NCBI GenBank assembly: GCA_002335385.1
Contig: DCVK01000054.1
Location: 107,626 to 171,625, forward strand
Length of the DNA: 64,000 nt
From: Candidatus Aminicenantes bacterium UBA2190
GTDB taxonomy: Bacteria > Acidobacteriota > Aminicenantia > UBA2199
Direction of reading: 5' to 3'
Part shown: one piece after another, positions 32,019-41,059 of the stretch
Layout of the letters: every line of letters begins with the position of its first letter
Position numbering within the stretch: the stretch's first letter is position 1
The notes under the pieces: generated by a model
What the model was told of the DNA's origin: nothing
Seen by the model: only the letters and a program-made list of their open reading frames with translations
Databases searched by the model: none
Translations under genes and position numbers: made by a program

Positions 32019-33026
32019 ATGGCTGAACTGCGTCGCGACCTGCCCGTCCTGCTGCTCCACAACCTGAACCCCGAGTGGACGCCGGAGGAGCGCAGCGAGA
32101 CCCGGGAAGATGTCACGGCGCTTGCCGACGCCCTGAGGGAAGTGGGCCATCCCCTCGAGGTTGTGACGCTCGAGGACGACCGCCTGGCGGAGCGCCTGAG
32201 CGGCTTCGACCCCGGCGCCCACATCGTGTTCAACTGGTGCGAGCAGCTCCCCGGCGTCTCGCGCAGCGAAGCGGACGTCGTTGCCGTGCTGGAACATCTG
32301 GGCTTCGTCTTCACCGGCTCCTCGCGCGATGTGCTGTCGCTTTCCTATGACAAGCCGCGGGTCAAGCGCCTACTGGACGAGGCGCGCCTGCCCACGCCGC
32401 CCTGGGCCGTCTTCAACGCTCCCGATGCGGCCGGCTGGGACATCTTCCCGGCCATTGTCAAGGCGGCCCACGAACACTGCAGCATCGGCATCTCGACCGA
32501 GTCGGTCGTCACCTCGCCCGCCGAGCTCGAGCGCCGCGTCGGCTTCATCCTGGACACTCACCGCCAGCCCGCCCTGGTCGAAGAGTTCATCGACGGGCGC
32601 GAGCTCCACCAGGCGGCCTGGGGCAACGGCAAGGTTTCCTCGCTGCCCGCGACGGAAATGGACTACGGCGAGTTGACCGACATCCGCGAACGTCTGTTCA
32701 CCTACGAGGCCAAGTACGATCCCAAGTCCCGGCTCTACGAGAAGATCGCCTTGCACGTGCCGGCGGAGCTGGACCCCGCGGAGGCGGGGGAGCTCGAACG
32801 CATCGTCCTGGCCGCCTACCGCGCCGCCGGCTGCCGCGACTACGGGCGCATTGACGTCCGCTTGCGCAACGGCGTTTTCAATGTCATCGATATCAACCCG
32901 AATCCCGACATCAACCCGTTGACCTCGCTGACGCAGGCCGCCGCCGATGCCGGTTATTCCTACGGCGAAATGGGCAGCCGCATCGTCAATTTTGCTGCCG
33001 CCCGCCATCCTTCATTCCGCTCCTGA
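32019..33026 (+). CDS. D-alanine-D-alanine ligase-like ATP-grasp protein
   Basis: A 335-residue ATP-grasp enzyme. N-terminal domain DLPVLLLHNLN with HIVFNWCEQLPG; the central GFVFTGSSRDVLSLSYDKPRVKRLL corresponds to the D-Ala-D-Ala ligase G..YTGS....A..DK...K block. Metal ligands are in YGRIDVRLRNGVFNVIDINPNPDIN (D, E-like and N residues). It lacks the usual GG.DG.EG-type loop of true Ddl, so it may join other amino acids or peptides; the ligase group with SxGI (HCSIGIST) is common beside peptide metabolism. No cell-wall cluster surrounds it. Confidence 0.75.
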   Translation: MAELRRDLPVLLLHNLNPEWTPEERSETREDVTALADALREVGHPLEVVTLEDDRLAERLSGFDPGAHIVFNWCEQLPGVSRSEADVVAVLEHLGFVFTGSSRDVLSLSYDKPRVKRLLDEARLPTPPWAVFNAPDAAGWDIFPAIVKAAHEHCSIGISTESVVTSPAELERRVGFILDTHRQPALVEEFIDGRELHQAAWGNGKVSSLPATEMDYGELTDIRERLFTYEAKYDPKSRLYEKIALHVPAELDPAEAGELERIVLAAYRAAGCRDYGRIDVRLRNGVFNVIDINPNPDINPLTSLTQAAADAGYSYGEMGSRIVNFAAARHPSFRS

Positions 33027-33174
33027 AAAGACAAAGCTTCAAGTGGCAGCCTGGCCGGAACCAGGGACGCTGGCGGATCTGAGAAAAGCATTCTCCAAAT
33101 GGAACTGGATTGAGGATGGCTTGTCGGCCGGCACGGTCACGATCACCAGCGCCAACACCTGGCTGCGTTTGAGT

Positions 33175-33567
33175 CTAACTGACCTCTATGCGTACGGCGC
33201 CATCGCTCAGGTCAAAATCCCTGACCTGCATGCCCTTGACCCGGCTCTGCAGGGCCCAGTTCAGGTCGATGAAGAGCGACCGGCCCTGGCGGCGGATGTA
33301 GGGGAAATCGCGGATGGCATCGTCGATCACCGTGTCGACCTTGCCCAGGGAGTCGGCGAGCTTGAAGGCCCAGCTGCTCGAGGCAAAGGATAACTCCAGG
33401 ACGCCCCCGGAGAACAACTCCCGGTGCACGCTGATGACAATGCCGCCGGGGACGGTCACCAGCAGCCCGGCGCGGTCGGCCTTCACGTCGCGGATGGACT
33501 CGGGCATCAGGTGATTGGCGCGCAGGATGCTCAGCGCCTCGTCGATCGTGAAGGTCAATGTGGCCAT
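33175..33567 (-). CDS. Hypothetical protein (130 residues)
   Basis: MATLTFTIDEALSILRANHL..., a soluble alpha/beta-looking protein. It contains LPVTVPGG-like LLVTVPGGIVISVHREL, a hydrophobic core (GVLELSFASSSWAF) and a basic segment (IRRQGRSLFIDL). I recognise no family; the pattern 'two-strand hairpin then amphipathic helices' resembles small membrane-proximal or DNA-binding-like domains but nothing specific. The start ATG 33567 is supported by GGGGAAA upstream and by a good promoter (33583-33611). It is convergent with the ATP-grasp gene. Confidence 0.6.
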   Translation of the reverse strand: MATLTFTIDEALSILRANHLMPESIRDVKADRAGLLVTVPGGIVISVHRELFSGGVLELSFASSSWAFKLADSLGKVDTVIDDAIRDFPYIRRQGRSLFIDLNWALQSRVKGMQVRDFDLSDGAVRIEVS

Positions 33568-33582
33568 CGGTTTCCCCGCCCG

Positions 33583-33611
33583 ATTATAGTGCCGGCGCCG
33601 GAAAATTACAA
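33583..33611 (-). promoter_or_regulatory. Promoter of the 130-residue protein gene
   Basis: Minus strand TTGTAA (33611-33606), 17 bases, TATAAT (33588-33583), 15 bases before ATG 33567. Confidence 0.7.
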
Positions 33612-33660
33612 CGCGCTGAAGGGCAGCAGACTGCGTCGAGGCAGACGAGGCAAGGAGGCC

Positions 33661-33762
33661 GATGGGCAATGAGACAGAGTGGAGGCAGCCGGTGAGTTCC
33701 TCGGGCATTTTTTCCTGCACTAGCCTTTGCCGCTCCGCCTCCATCGTCCCCCATTGCCCATC
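33661..33762. repeat. Inverted repeat with ATTGCCCATC arms
   Basis: Left arm GATGGGCAATGAGACAGAGT and GGAGGC (33661-33686). Right arm GCCTCCATCGTCCCCCATTG and CCCATC (about 33736-33762). The outer 10 and inner 7 bases pair perfectly. It lies between two divergent genes and resembles the other intergenic hairpin elements. Confidence 0.65.
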
Positions 33763-33827
33763 ATGATAACATGTACTTTCCGAATGTCGTCTGCCGTCCC
33801 CTTCACGCCGAACACGAATTGGCAATA

Positions 33828-33836
33828 TGATATAAT
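33828..33836 (+). promoter_or_regulatory. Extended -10, leaderless promoter of the molybdenum hydroxylase operon
   Basis: TGATATAAT; 6 bases then ATG 33843. No ribosome site precedes the ATG. Confidence 0.65.
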
Positions 33837-33842
33837 CACAAA

Positions 33843-36398
33843 ATGATCCGCTTTGAGCTGAACGGCACGCCGGTCGAATATGAAGGCGACGAAAAACGCT
33901 CCCTGCTTGAATTTCTGCGCGAGGACATGGGGATCACCTCGGTCAAGGACGGCTGCTCGGGGCAGGGGGCGTGCGGCGCTTGCCTGGTCGAGCTTGACGG
34001 CCGGCCGACCCTATCCTGCGTCACACGCATGAAGAAGGTCGCCGCCGGCCGGGTCGTCACCCTGGAGGGATTGCCCGAAGACCTGCTGAAGATTCTGGGC
34101 CAGGCCTTTGTCGGCAAGGGGGCGGTCCAGTGCGGCTTCTGCACTCCCGGCTTCCTCATGCGCACCAAGATCCTGCTGCAGGAGAATCCGCATCCCGACC
34201 GGCGGCAGATCCTGGACGCCCTGAAGCGGAACGTCTGCCGCTGCACCGGCTATGTCAAGATCGTCGAGGCCATCGAGCATGCCGCCCGTCTGCTGGCCGG
34301 GGAAGCAACGGCCGCTCCCGACCCCTACCGGGGGATCGGCGGCCGCCAGCAGAAATACGAGGCCTGGGAAACGGCCGTGGGGCGCCGCCCGTTCGTCGCC
34401 GACCTGCGCTTCCCCGGCATGGTCTTCGGCGCCCTGAGGTTCTCCGACCATGCCCGCGCCGTCGTCACCAGCATCGACACGGAAAAAGCGCGGGCCCTGC
34501 CCGGCGTGCTGAATGTATTCACCGCCGCCGACATCCCCGGCCAGCGGCATACGGGACTGATCGTCGCTGACTGGCCGCTGATGGTCGCTGTTGGCGAGAC
34601 GACCCGCACGGGTGCCGATGTCCTGGCCGGGGTGGTCGCCGAGACCGAGGCGCAGGCCCGCGCCGCCGCCGCCGCCATCGGGGTGAACTATGAGGTTCTG
34701 GAGCCGCTGACCGACATGCGGCAAGCGGAGCAGAGCCCCATCCGCGTCCACGAACAGGGCAACCTGCTCGAGAAATGCGTCATTCGCCGTGGAGGCGACG
34801 CCGAAAAATTGCTGGCCGCCTCGGCTTTCACCGCCGCGGGCACGTTCCGCACGCAGATGATCGAACATGCTTTTCTTGAGACCGAGGCGGCGGTCGCCCT
34901 GCCCGAGGAGGACGGCGTGCGCCTGTACTCCCAGGGACAGGGAGTCTACGAGGACCGGCGCCAGGTGGCTTCGCTGCTGGGGCTGCCCGAAAAGAAGGTG
35001 CGGGTCATCCAGGTGGCCAACGGCGGCGGCTTCGGCGGCAAGGAAGACATCACCGTGCAGGGCCACGCCGCCCTGTTCGCCCTGCGGCTGAAGAAGCCGG
35101 TGCGCGTGCGCCTGGACCGCCCCGAATCCATTCGCATGCATCCCAAGCGCCATCCCTTCGTCATGGAGTACGCCCTGGGCTGCGATCGCCAGGGGAAGCT
35201 GACGGCGCTGCAAGCGCGGATCATCGGCGACACCGGTGCCTATGCCTCGGTGGGGGCCAAGGTGCTGGAACGCGCCGCCGGGCATGCCAGCGGCGCTTAC
35301 CACGTCCCGGCCGCCGACATCGAGGCCCGGGCGGTCTACACCAACAACGTCCCCTGCGGCGCCATGCGCGGCTTCGGCGTCAACCAGGTGACCTTCGCCA
35401 TGGAGAGCTGCATTGACATGCTTTGCGAAAAAGGGGGCTTCGACCGCTGGCAATTCCGCTACGACAACGCCCTGGATGCCGGGCGCATGACGGCCAGCGG
35501 CCAGGTGCTGGGAAAAGGGGTCGGCGTGCGCGCCTGCCTGCTGGCCTTGAAGGACAGATTCTATGCGGCCGCCAATGCCGGCCTCGCCTGCGGCATCAAG
35601 AACACCGGCATCGGCAACGGCATCAGCGACGATTCCGAGGTGAAGATCGAGGTCGTATCCGGGGAAAAGCTGGTCATCCGACACGGCTGGACCGAGATGG
35701 GGCAGGGGGTGCACACCGTGGCCCGCCAGGTGGTCAGCCAGGAGACCGGCCTCGACCCGGCGATCATGGAGGTTCGCGTTGATACCGCCGATGAAGCGCG
35801 CAGCGGCATGACCACAGCCTCCCGCGCCACTTCGCTGGTGGGCAACGCCCTCATCGACGCCTGCGCGGCGCTGAAGCGCGACCTGGGCGAGATGCCGCTC
35901 GCCGCCCTGGCCGGCCGGATCTACCCGGGGTGTTGGCGCTGCGACTGGACGACCCTGCCGCAGGCGGACGGCCGCGCCGTTACCCATTATTCCTACGGTT
36001 ACGCCGCCCAACTGGTCGTTCTCGACGGCCAGGGGAAGGTGACCCGGATCGTCGCCGTCCACGATGCCGGCCGGGTGGTCAACCCCACCCTGTTCGAAGG
36101 GCAGATCGAGGGGGCGGTGGCCATGGGGCTGGGCTATGCCCTGACCGAGGACCTGCCTTTGCAGGAAGGCCTGCCCGGAGGCCGCATGGCCGACCTGGGG
36201 CTGCTCAAGGCCGGCGACGTGCCCGCGGTCGAGGTGATCGCGGTGGAGGTGGCCGATGAATACGGCCCGTACGGCGCCAAGGGGGTGGGCGAGATCGGGC
36301 TGGTGCCGACCGCCGCCGCCGTCGCCAATGCCCTGTGCCTCTTCGACGGCAGGCGCCGCTTCCGGCTGCCGCTGGCGAGGCGGGAGAAAACAAAATGA
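33843..36398 (+). CDS. Molybdenum hydroxylase of the selenium-dependent xanthine dehydrogenase type (fused Fe-S and Mo subunits)
   Basis: An 851-residue fusion. Residues 1-75 hold the plant-type 2Fe-2S domain (Cys38, 44, 47 and 59 in KDGCSGQGACGAC and SCV). Residues 76-150 hold the second cluster (Cys97, 100 in QCGFCTPG; Cys132, 134 in VCRCTGY). The rest is the molybdopterin subunit: GGGFGGKED, CGAMRGFGVNQVTFAMES, EMGQGVHT and the active-site Glu in KGVGEIGLVPTAAA. The fused order and the neighbours (SsnA, hydantoinase, MocA-like, XdhC) match the selenium-dependent hydroxylase clusters that act on xanthine or related purines. No FAD subunit (XdhB) is nearby, so another acceptor is needed. It overlaps ssnA by four bases (ATGA). 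Confidence 0.85.
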   Translation: MIRFELNGTPVEYEGDEKRSLLEFLREDMGITSVKDGCSGQGACGACLVELDGRPTLSCVTRMKKVAAGRVVTLEGLPEDLLKILGQAFVGKGAVQCGFCTPGFLMRTKILLQENPHPDRRQILDALKRNVCRCTGYVKIVEAIEHAARLLAGEATAAPDPYRGIGGRQQKYEAWETAVGRRPFVADLRFPGMVFGALRFSDHARAVVTSIDTEKARALPGVLNVFTAADIPGQRHTGLIVADWPLMVAVGETTRTGADVLAGVVAETEAQARAAAAAIGVNYEVLEPLTDMRQAEQSPIRVHEQGNLLEKCVIRRGGDAEKLLAASAFTAAGTFRTQMIEHAFLETEAAVALPEEDGVRLYSQGQGVYEDRRQVASLLGLPEKKVRVIQVANGGGFGGKEDITVQGHAALFALRLKKPVRVRLDRPESIRMHPKRHPFVMEYALGCDRQGKLTALQARIIGDTGAYASVGAKVLERAAGHASGAYHVPAADIEARAVYTNNVPCGAMRGFGVNQVTFAMESCIDMLCEKGGFDRWQFRYDNALDAGRMTASGQVLGKGVGVRACLLALKDRFYAAANAGLACGIKNTGIGNGISDDSEVKIEVVSGEKLVIRHGWTEMGQGVHTVARQVVSQETGLDPAIMEVRVDTADEARSGMTTASRATSLVGNALIDACAALKRDLGEMPLAALAGRIYPGCWRCDWTTLPQADGRAVTHYSYGYAAQLVVLDGQGKVTRIVAVHDAGRVVNPTLFEGQIEGAVAMGLGYALTEDLPLQEGLPGGRMADLGLLKAGDVPAVEVIAVEVADEYGPYGAKGVGEIGLVPTAAAVANALCLFDGRRRFRLPLARREKTK

Positions 36399-37672
36399 GC
36401 CTTTACCTGCGCGACGCGACCTACGTCGACTGGCGAACCCTGAAATTCACCCGCGGCCACCTGCGGGTGGACGAGGGCGACGACGGCGGGATTGAATTCG
36501 TCGCCGCGGTGCCCGTTGATCCAGGTCCCGGGGACCGGGTGCTGGAATGCCTCGGCAAGCTGGTCACGCGCTCCTTCGCCTGCGGCCACCATCACGCTTA
36601 CTCGGCCCTTTCCCGGGGCATGCCGCCGCCGGTGAAGCCCCCCGCCGACTTCGCCCAGAAGCTGGAATACGTCTGGTGGAAGCTCGACCGCGCCCTCGAC
36701 CCCGAGCTGGTCCTGCTGTCGGCCCTGGCCACGGCGCTGCAGTGCGCCCGCTGCGGCGTCACCTATATCATCGACCACCATTCCTCGCCCAATGCCGTTG
36801 AAGGTTCGCTGGATGCCATCGCCGGCGCCTTCGCCGAGGTGGGCGTCGGCGTGCTGCCCTGCCTCGAGCTGTCGGACCGCGACGGCGTTGCCGCCAGCGA
36901 AAAGGGGCTGGCCGAAACCGGCAACCGCCTGGCCGCCGGCAAGCCCTGCCTGGTGGGACTGCATGCCTCGTTCACCGTCGGCGACGATCTGCTGATGAAG
37001 TCCGTCGCCCTGGCCCGCAAGTACATGTCGGGCATCCACGTCCACGCCGCCGAGGACGCCGTCGACCAGGAGACGACCTACGCCCACTACGGCTGCCGGG
37101 TGGTCGAGCGCTTCCATGAGGCCGGCGTCCTGGATTTCTCCCGCACCATCCTGGTCCACGGGCTGCACCTGGACAAGGAGGAGCGGGCCATTCTCAAGGG
37201 CTCTCCGGCCTGGGTGGCGGAGAACATGGAAAGCAACCTGAACAACCGCGTCGGCCTCTTCCGCGGCGAGGGCTTGAGCAGCCGCGTCATGCTGGGCACC
37301 GACGGCATGCACTCCGACATGCTGCGTTCGGCCCAGGCGGCCTATTTCAGCGGCATCGACCCCGAGCGGGCCGACCTGGCCGAGATCTACTCGCGCCTGC
37401 GCCGCGTCCACGACTACCTGTCCGAGAACGGCTTTGCCGGCGACGGCGAGAACAACCTGGTCGTGCTGGACTACCCCGCGCCCACGCCGCTGAACGAGGA
37501 GAATTTCCTCAGCCATCTTTTTTACGGCATGAACGCCTGCCACGTCGACGGCGTCATCGCCCGCGGCCGGCTGATCGTGGAGAACCATCGCGTCCTGACC
37601 GTCAACGAGGCGGAGGTGCTGGCGTTGACCCGCGCCGGGGCCGCGCGGCTCTGGAGCCGGATGGCTCAGTAG
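36395..37672 (+). CDS. ssnA: Putative aminohydrolase SsnA (amidohydrolase superfamily)
   Basis: A 425-residue metal hydrolase. Amidohydrolase signatures in order: LVTRSFACGHHHAYSAL (N-terminal His pair), YIIDHHSSPNAV, GLHASFTVGDD, GIHVHAAED, TILVHGLHLDKEE and LGTDGMHSDML (catalytic Asp). These fit SsnA of the E. coli xdhD region, a protein of unproven activity proposed to deaminate a purine. Translation is coupled to the hydroxylase through ATGA. Its stop overlaps the stop of the convergent nucleoside kinase gene by seven bases, so no terminator separates them. Confidence 0.85.
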   Translation: MSLYLRDATYVDWRTLKFTRGHLRVDEGDDGGIEFVAAVPVDPGPGDRVLECLGKLVTRSFACGHHHAYSALSRGMPPPVKPPADFAQKLEYVWWKLDRALDPELVLLSALATALQCARCGVTYIIDHHSSPNAVEGSLDAIAGAFAEVGVGVLPCLELSDRDGVAASEKGLAETGNRLAAGKPCLVGLHASFTVGDDLLMKSVALARKYMSGIHVHAAEDAVDQETTYAHYGCRVVERFHEAGVLDFSRTILVHGLHLDKEERAILKGSPAWVAENMESNLNNRVGLFRGEGLSSRVMLGTDGMHSDMLRSAQAAYFSGIDPERADLAEIYSRLRRVHDYLSENGFAGDGENNLVVLDYPAPTPLNEENFLSHLFYGMNACHVDGVIARGRLIVENHRVLTVNEAEVLALTRAGAARLWSRMAQ

Positions 37673-39312
37673 CGGAAGCTGGAGCCGCCGATGAACTCGC
37701 GCAGGATCGAGGTGGGGGGCACCTCGTCGGCGGCCACCGGCCGGAAGAGCATCAGGAAGGTTCGCAGCCGCTGCGCCTCGGGATAGGCCTCGTCGTCGCG
37801 CGGGATGGCCTCCAGCAGCGGCACGGCCAGGTCGCGCAGCACCGCCAGCTCGTAGACCAGCGCCGAGTTGAACATCACGTCGGCGTTCTCCTGGAAGGGG
37901 AAAGTGTTGCGGCGCTCGCCGCGGATGACCGAGGGGAAGCGCTTCAGGGTCTGGGCGGCGCTGTAGTTGCGGTAGCGGCTGTCGCGGACCATGCGCCGCA
38001 GCATGCGCGTGTCGGTGGTCGAGATGCGGCTGTGGTCGTTGATGGTCAATTGCGTCAGCGCCGAGATGTAGATGCGGAATTTGTAATGCTCCTCGACCGA
38101 GGCGCTGATGCGCGGGTTGAGGGCGTGGATGCCCTCGACCAGCAGCACCTGGTCGTCCTCGAGCCAGGTGAGGCGGTGGCCCCGGGCCCGCCGCCCCGTC
38201 TCGAAGTCGAACTTGGGCACGGGCACCTCGCGTCCCTCCAGCAGGTCGGAAAGGTGGCGGTTGAAGAGGTCGAGGTCGAGGGCCTCCAGGGCCTCGAAGT
38301 CGTACTCGCCGCTCTCGTCGCGCGGGCAGGCTTCGCGGTCGACGAAGTAGTTGTCCATGGAGAGGGCCAGCGGCCGGATGCCGTTGACCTGCAGCTGCGC
38401 CGAGAGGCGCTTGCAGAAGGTGGTCTTGCCGGCGGCCGACGGGCCGGTGACCAGCGCCAGGCGCAGGTCGTCGCGCTGCTCGGTGATGGCGTCGGCGATG
38501 CGCGCGATCTTCTTCTCGTGCAGCGCCTCGGCCACCTTGATGATCTCCGAGACGCTGTCACGGGCGATGATCTGGTCCAGGCGCCCCACGTCGCTGACGC
38601 CGAGGATATTGCCCCACTCCTTGCTCTCCTGGTAGATCTGGAAAAGCTTGCGCGTCTTGCCGATGTGGCTGTTGACTGAGAAGTCGTCGGGCTCGGGGAA
38701 GAGGATGACGAAGCCCGGGCTGTAGGACTTCAGCTCGAAGCGCGAAACGGCGCCGGTGGAAAAGGCCAGCGGGTAGATCTCCAGGTTGGCGAAGCCACCG
38801 CACTCGTAGACCTGGAGCGTTTCGCCCGGGAAGTGCTCGGCCAGGCGCCGGCTGTCGCTCATGGCGCGGGCCGAGAAAAAATCGGCGGCTGCCGCGCGCG
38901 GCAGCAGGCGGCGGCGGAACGGCAGGTCCCTGGCGCTGATCTCGCGCATGCGGGCGCTGATCTCGTTGAGCAGTTCCTGGGCGACGGGGATGCCGCAGGT
39001 GAAGTCGTAGTAGAAGCCGAAGGAGATCGAGTGGCCTATGACCAGGCGCGTGTTGCGGTACAGCTCGGAGACGGCCATGTTCAGGATGAAGGAGGCGCTG
39101 CGCTGGTAGGCCTCCACGCCGGCCTTCTCCCCGTAGGTCACCCACTCGAGGCGGGCGTCCCGCTCCGGGACGACGTCCAGCGGCACCAGGTCGTTGTTCA
39201 GGCGCGCGGCCAGCACCAGGCCTGAGGAGCCCCGCGAGAGATCGAACAGGTTCTTGCCGGGGGGCGCGGTGATCGTGTTGCCGTCAGGGAAGCTGAGCGT
39301 AATTTTTCCCAT
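37666..39312 (-). CDS. Nucleoside kinase with TGS and tRNA_SAD-like domains
   Basis: A 548-residue protein with three parts. Residues 1-60 form a TGS-like domain (ITLSFPDGNTITAPPGKNLFDL); residues 65-240 resemble the ThrRS second additional domain (GHSISFGFYYDF). From 280 on a phosphoribulokinase/uridine kinase domain follows: ALVTGPSAAGKTTFCKRLS (P-loop), LSMDNYFVDRE, LLVEGIHALNP and DTRMLRRMVRDS. This architecture is known from bacterial nucleoside kinases (uridine kinase-like proteins of Thermotoga and clostridia). The start has no ribosome site; a perfect extended -10 lies 5 bases upstream, so leaderless. Confidence 0.88.
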   Translation of the reverse strand: MGKITLSFPDGNTITAPPGKNLFDLSRGSSGLVLAARLNNDLVPLDVVPERDARLEWVTYGEKAGVEAYQRSASFILNMAVSELYRNTRLVIGHSISFGFYYDFTCGIPVAQELLNEISARMREISARDLPFRRRLLPRAAAADFFSARAMSDSRRLAEHFPGETLQVYECGGFANLEIYPLAFSTGAVSRFELKSYSPGFVILFPEPDDFSVNSHIGKTRKLFQIYQESKEWGNILGVSDVGRLDQIIARDSVSEIIKVAEALHEKKIARIADAITEQRDDLRLALVTGPSAAGKTTFCKRLSAQLQVNGIRPLALSMDNYFVDREACPRDESGEYDFEALEALDLDLFNRHLSDLLEGREVPVPKFDFETGRRARGHRLTWLEDDQVLLVEGIHALNPRISASVEEHYKFRIYISALTQLTINDHSRISTTDTRMLRRMVRDSRYRNYSAAQTLKRFPSVIRGERRNTFPFQENADVMFNSALVYELAVLRDLAVPLLEAIPRDDEAYPEAQRLRTFLMLFRPVAADEVPPTSILREFIGGSSFRY

Positions 39313-39317
39313 GATTA

Positions 39318-39326
39318 ATTATACCA
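39318..39326 (-). promoter_or_regulatory. Extended -10, leaderless promoter of the nucleoside kinase gene
   Basis: Minus strand TGGTATAAT, then 5 bases and ATG 39312. The -10 is a perfect consensus. Confidence 0.7.
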
Positions 39327-39350
39327 TATTGAACCGAACAAGGGGCTCGG

Positions 39351-39505
39351 CGCAGGGCGCAAGGCGTAAGGCACAGGGGAAGAATAAGGCATACTATCGA
39401 TCATCGGCGTTTTTTTAAAAGCGCCACCATGCTTTTTAAAATGGAGTACTGAGTTGGAGCAGTTTCTTCTCTTTCCTTACACCTTACGCCTTACACCCTA
39501 CACCG
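39351..39505. repeat. Inverted word-repeat element (TTACACC/GGCGTAA words)
   Basis: Left arm GCGCAGGGCGCAAGGCGTAA and GGC (about 39350-39373). Right arm CCTTACACCTTACGCCTTAC and ACCCTACACC (39475-39504). The reverse complement of the right arm (GGTGTAGGGTGTAAGGCGTA) equals the left arm except for C/T changes. The loop contains GGCGTTTTTTTAAAAGCGCC. Confidence 0.75.
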
Positions 39506-39519
39506 AGTTCCTCTCCCTG

Positions 39520-39548
39520 ACCCTTGACACCCCCGGCATGAAAGAGGA
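39520..39548 (+). promoter_or_regulatory. Putative promoter of the PLP enzyme operon
   Basis: TTGACA (39520-39525), 17 bases, GAAAAT (39543-39548), about 28 bases before ATG 39577, which has AAGGAG upstream. Confidence 0.55.
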
Positions 39549-39576
39549 AAATATCCTCGCGCAAAAAGGAGCTCTT

Positions 39577-41058
39577 ATGATCCCCATCATCGACCGCGTC
39601 GTCGACCAGACCGTGCTGAAAAAGACCGTCGACCGCTTCCGCGAAAAGAACATCATCCTGCCCACGTTCGCCCAGCAGCGCGATCCGGGAATGATCCCGG
39701 CCGGGATCCAGGACAGGCTGCGGGGGATCGGCCTCTGGGACCTGCATCCGCTCAACCTCTTCCGCATCACCTGGAAAAACGAGCCCCGGGAGAAGGGCGG
39801 CCTTTTCGGCGGCGTCAACTACCTGGAACTGCCCCGCGAGCTGACCGGGGTTCGGGCGCGCATCGTCCTGCTGGTCGGCAAGTGGTTCCCCACCGGTGCC
39901 CACAAGGTCGGCGCCGCCTATGGCTGCCTGGCGCCGCGCCTGGTCAGCGGCCAGTTCGATCCCACCTACAACAAGGCGGTCTGGCCCTCGACCGGCAACT
40001 ACTGCCGCGGCGGCGCCTTCGACTCCTACCTCATGGGCTGCACCGCCGTCGCCATCCTGCCCGAGCTGATGAGCCGCGAGCGCTTCGACTGGCTGAAGGA
40101 GATCGGCGCCGAGGTCATCGCCACCCCGGGCTGCGAGTCCAACGTCAAGGAGATCTACGACAAGTGCTGGGAGATCCGCAAAACGCGGCCCGATTGCGTC
40201 ATTTTCAACCAGTTCGACGAGTTCGGCAACGCCGCGTGGCATTACTTCAACACCGCCGCCGCCGCCGAGGAGGTTTTCAGGAAGATCGCCGGCCCCGGCA
40301 TGGCCCTGGCCGCCTACGTCTCCGCCACCGGCTCGGCCGGCACCATCGCCGCCGGCGACGCCCTGCGCCTGAGCCACCCGGCGCTCAAGGTGGTGGCTTC
40401 CGAGGCTCTCCAGTGCCCGACGCTGCTGCAGAACGGCTTCGGCGGCCACCGCATCGAGGGCATCGGCGACAAGCACGTACCCTGGATCCACAATGTGCGC
40501 AATACCGACGCCGTGGCCGCCCTCGACGACGAGGACTGCCTGCGCCTGTTGCGCCTGTTCAACGAGCCGGCCGGGCGCCGGCGCCTTCTCGAGCTGGGCC
40601 TGGAGGCGGAGCAGGTCGCGGGCCTGCCGCTGCTGGGCATCTCCTCCATCGCCAACGTCCTGGCCGCCATAAAGACGGCGAAGCATTTCGAGATGACCGG
40701 AGACGACGTGCTCATCACCCTCGCCACCGACTCTTCCGACCTCTATGCCTCGCGCCTCAAGGAACTCCATGACGAGCGCGGCAGTTACTCCGAGGTGCAG
40801 GCGAGCTGTGACCTGGAGCGCTGTCTCTGGGGCCAGGGAGAGGATCACTTCAAGGAGTTGACCTACAGCGACCGCAAGGCCATCCATAACCTGAAGTACT
40901 TCACCTGGATCGAGCAGCAGGGCAAGGAGATCGCCGACCTCAACCAGCTCTGGAACGACCGCGGCATCTGGCCGCGCATTTTCGGCCAGGTCGGGCGTTG
41001 GGACGAGATGATCGCCGAATTCAACGAGCGCACGGGCCTGCTGCAGGGCTTGTCCTGA
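39577..41058 (+). CDS. PLP-dependent enzyme (tryptophan-synthase-beta/cysteine-synthase fold)
   Basis: A 493-residue fold-type II PLP enzyme. The lysine that binds PLP is in TGAHKVGAAYG; a phosphate-binding Gly/Ser loop SATGSAGTIAAGD and ITLATDSSDLYASRL near the end follow. The long N-terminus (DRFREKNIILPTFAQQRDP) and the sequence WPSTGNYCRGGAFDS set it apart from threonine dehydratase or cysteine synthase. Relatives of this type occur beside selenium-dependent hydroxylases, where diaminopropionate or ureido compounds are cleaved; the substrate here is unknown. Its stop is 1 base before the hydantoinase ATG, so they form an operon. The start ATG 39577 has AAGGAG; the frame's 5' extension is ignored. 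Confidence 0.8.
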   Translation: MIPIIDRVVDQTVLKKTVDRFREKNIILPTFAQQRDPGMIPAGIQDRLRGIGLWDLHPLNLFRITWKNEPREKGGLFGGVNYLELPRELTGVRARIVLLVGKWFPTGAHKVGAAYGCLAPRLVSGQFDPTYNKAVWPSTGNYCRGGAFDSYLMGCTAVAILPELMSRERFDWLKEIGAEVIATPGCESNVKEIYDKCWEIRKTRPDCVIFNQFDEFGNAAWHYFNTAAAAEEVFRKIAGPGMALAAYVSATGSAGTIAAGDALRLSHPALKVVASEALQCPTLLQNGFGGHRIEGIGDKHVPWIHNVRNTDAVAALDDEDCLRLLRLFNEPAGRRRLLELGLEAEQVAGLPLLGISSIANVLAAIKTAKHFEMTGDDVLITLATDSSDLYASRLKELHDERGSYSEVQASCDLERCLWGQGEDHFKELTYSDRKAIHNLKYFTWIEQQGKEIADLNQLWNDRGIWPRIFGQVGRWDEMIAEFNERTGLLQGLS

Positions 41059-41059
41059 A

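Noticed and set aside
32947..33393. A 148-codon plus-strand frame overlapping the end of the ATP-grasp gene and the 130-residue gene
   Set aside because: Overlaps two better-supported genes, and the second half is antisense of the 130-residue protein gene, which has its own promoter and ribosome site.
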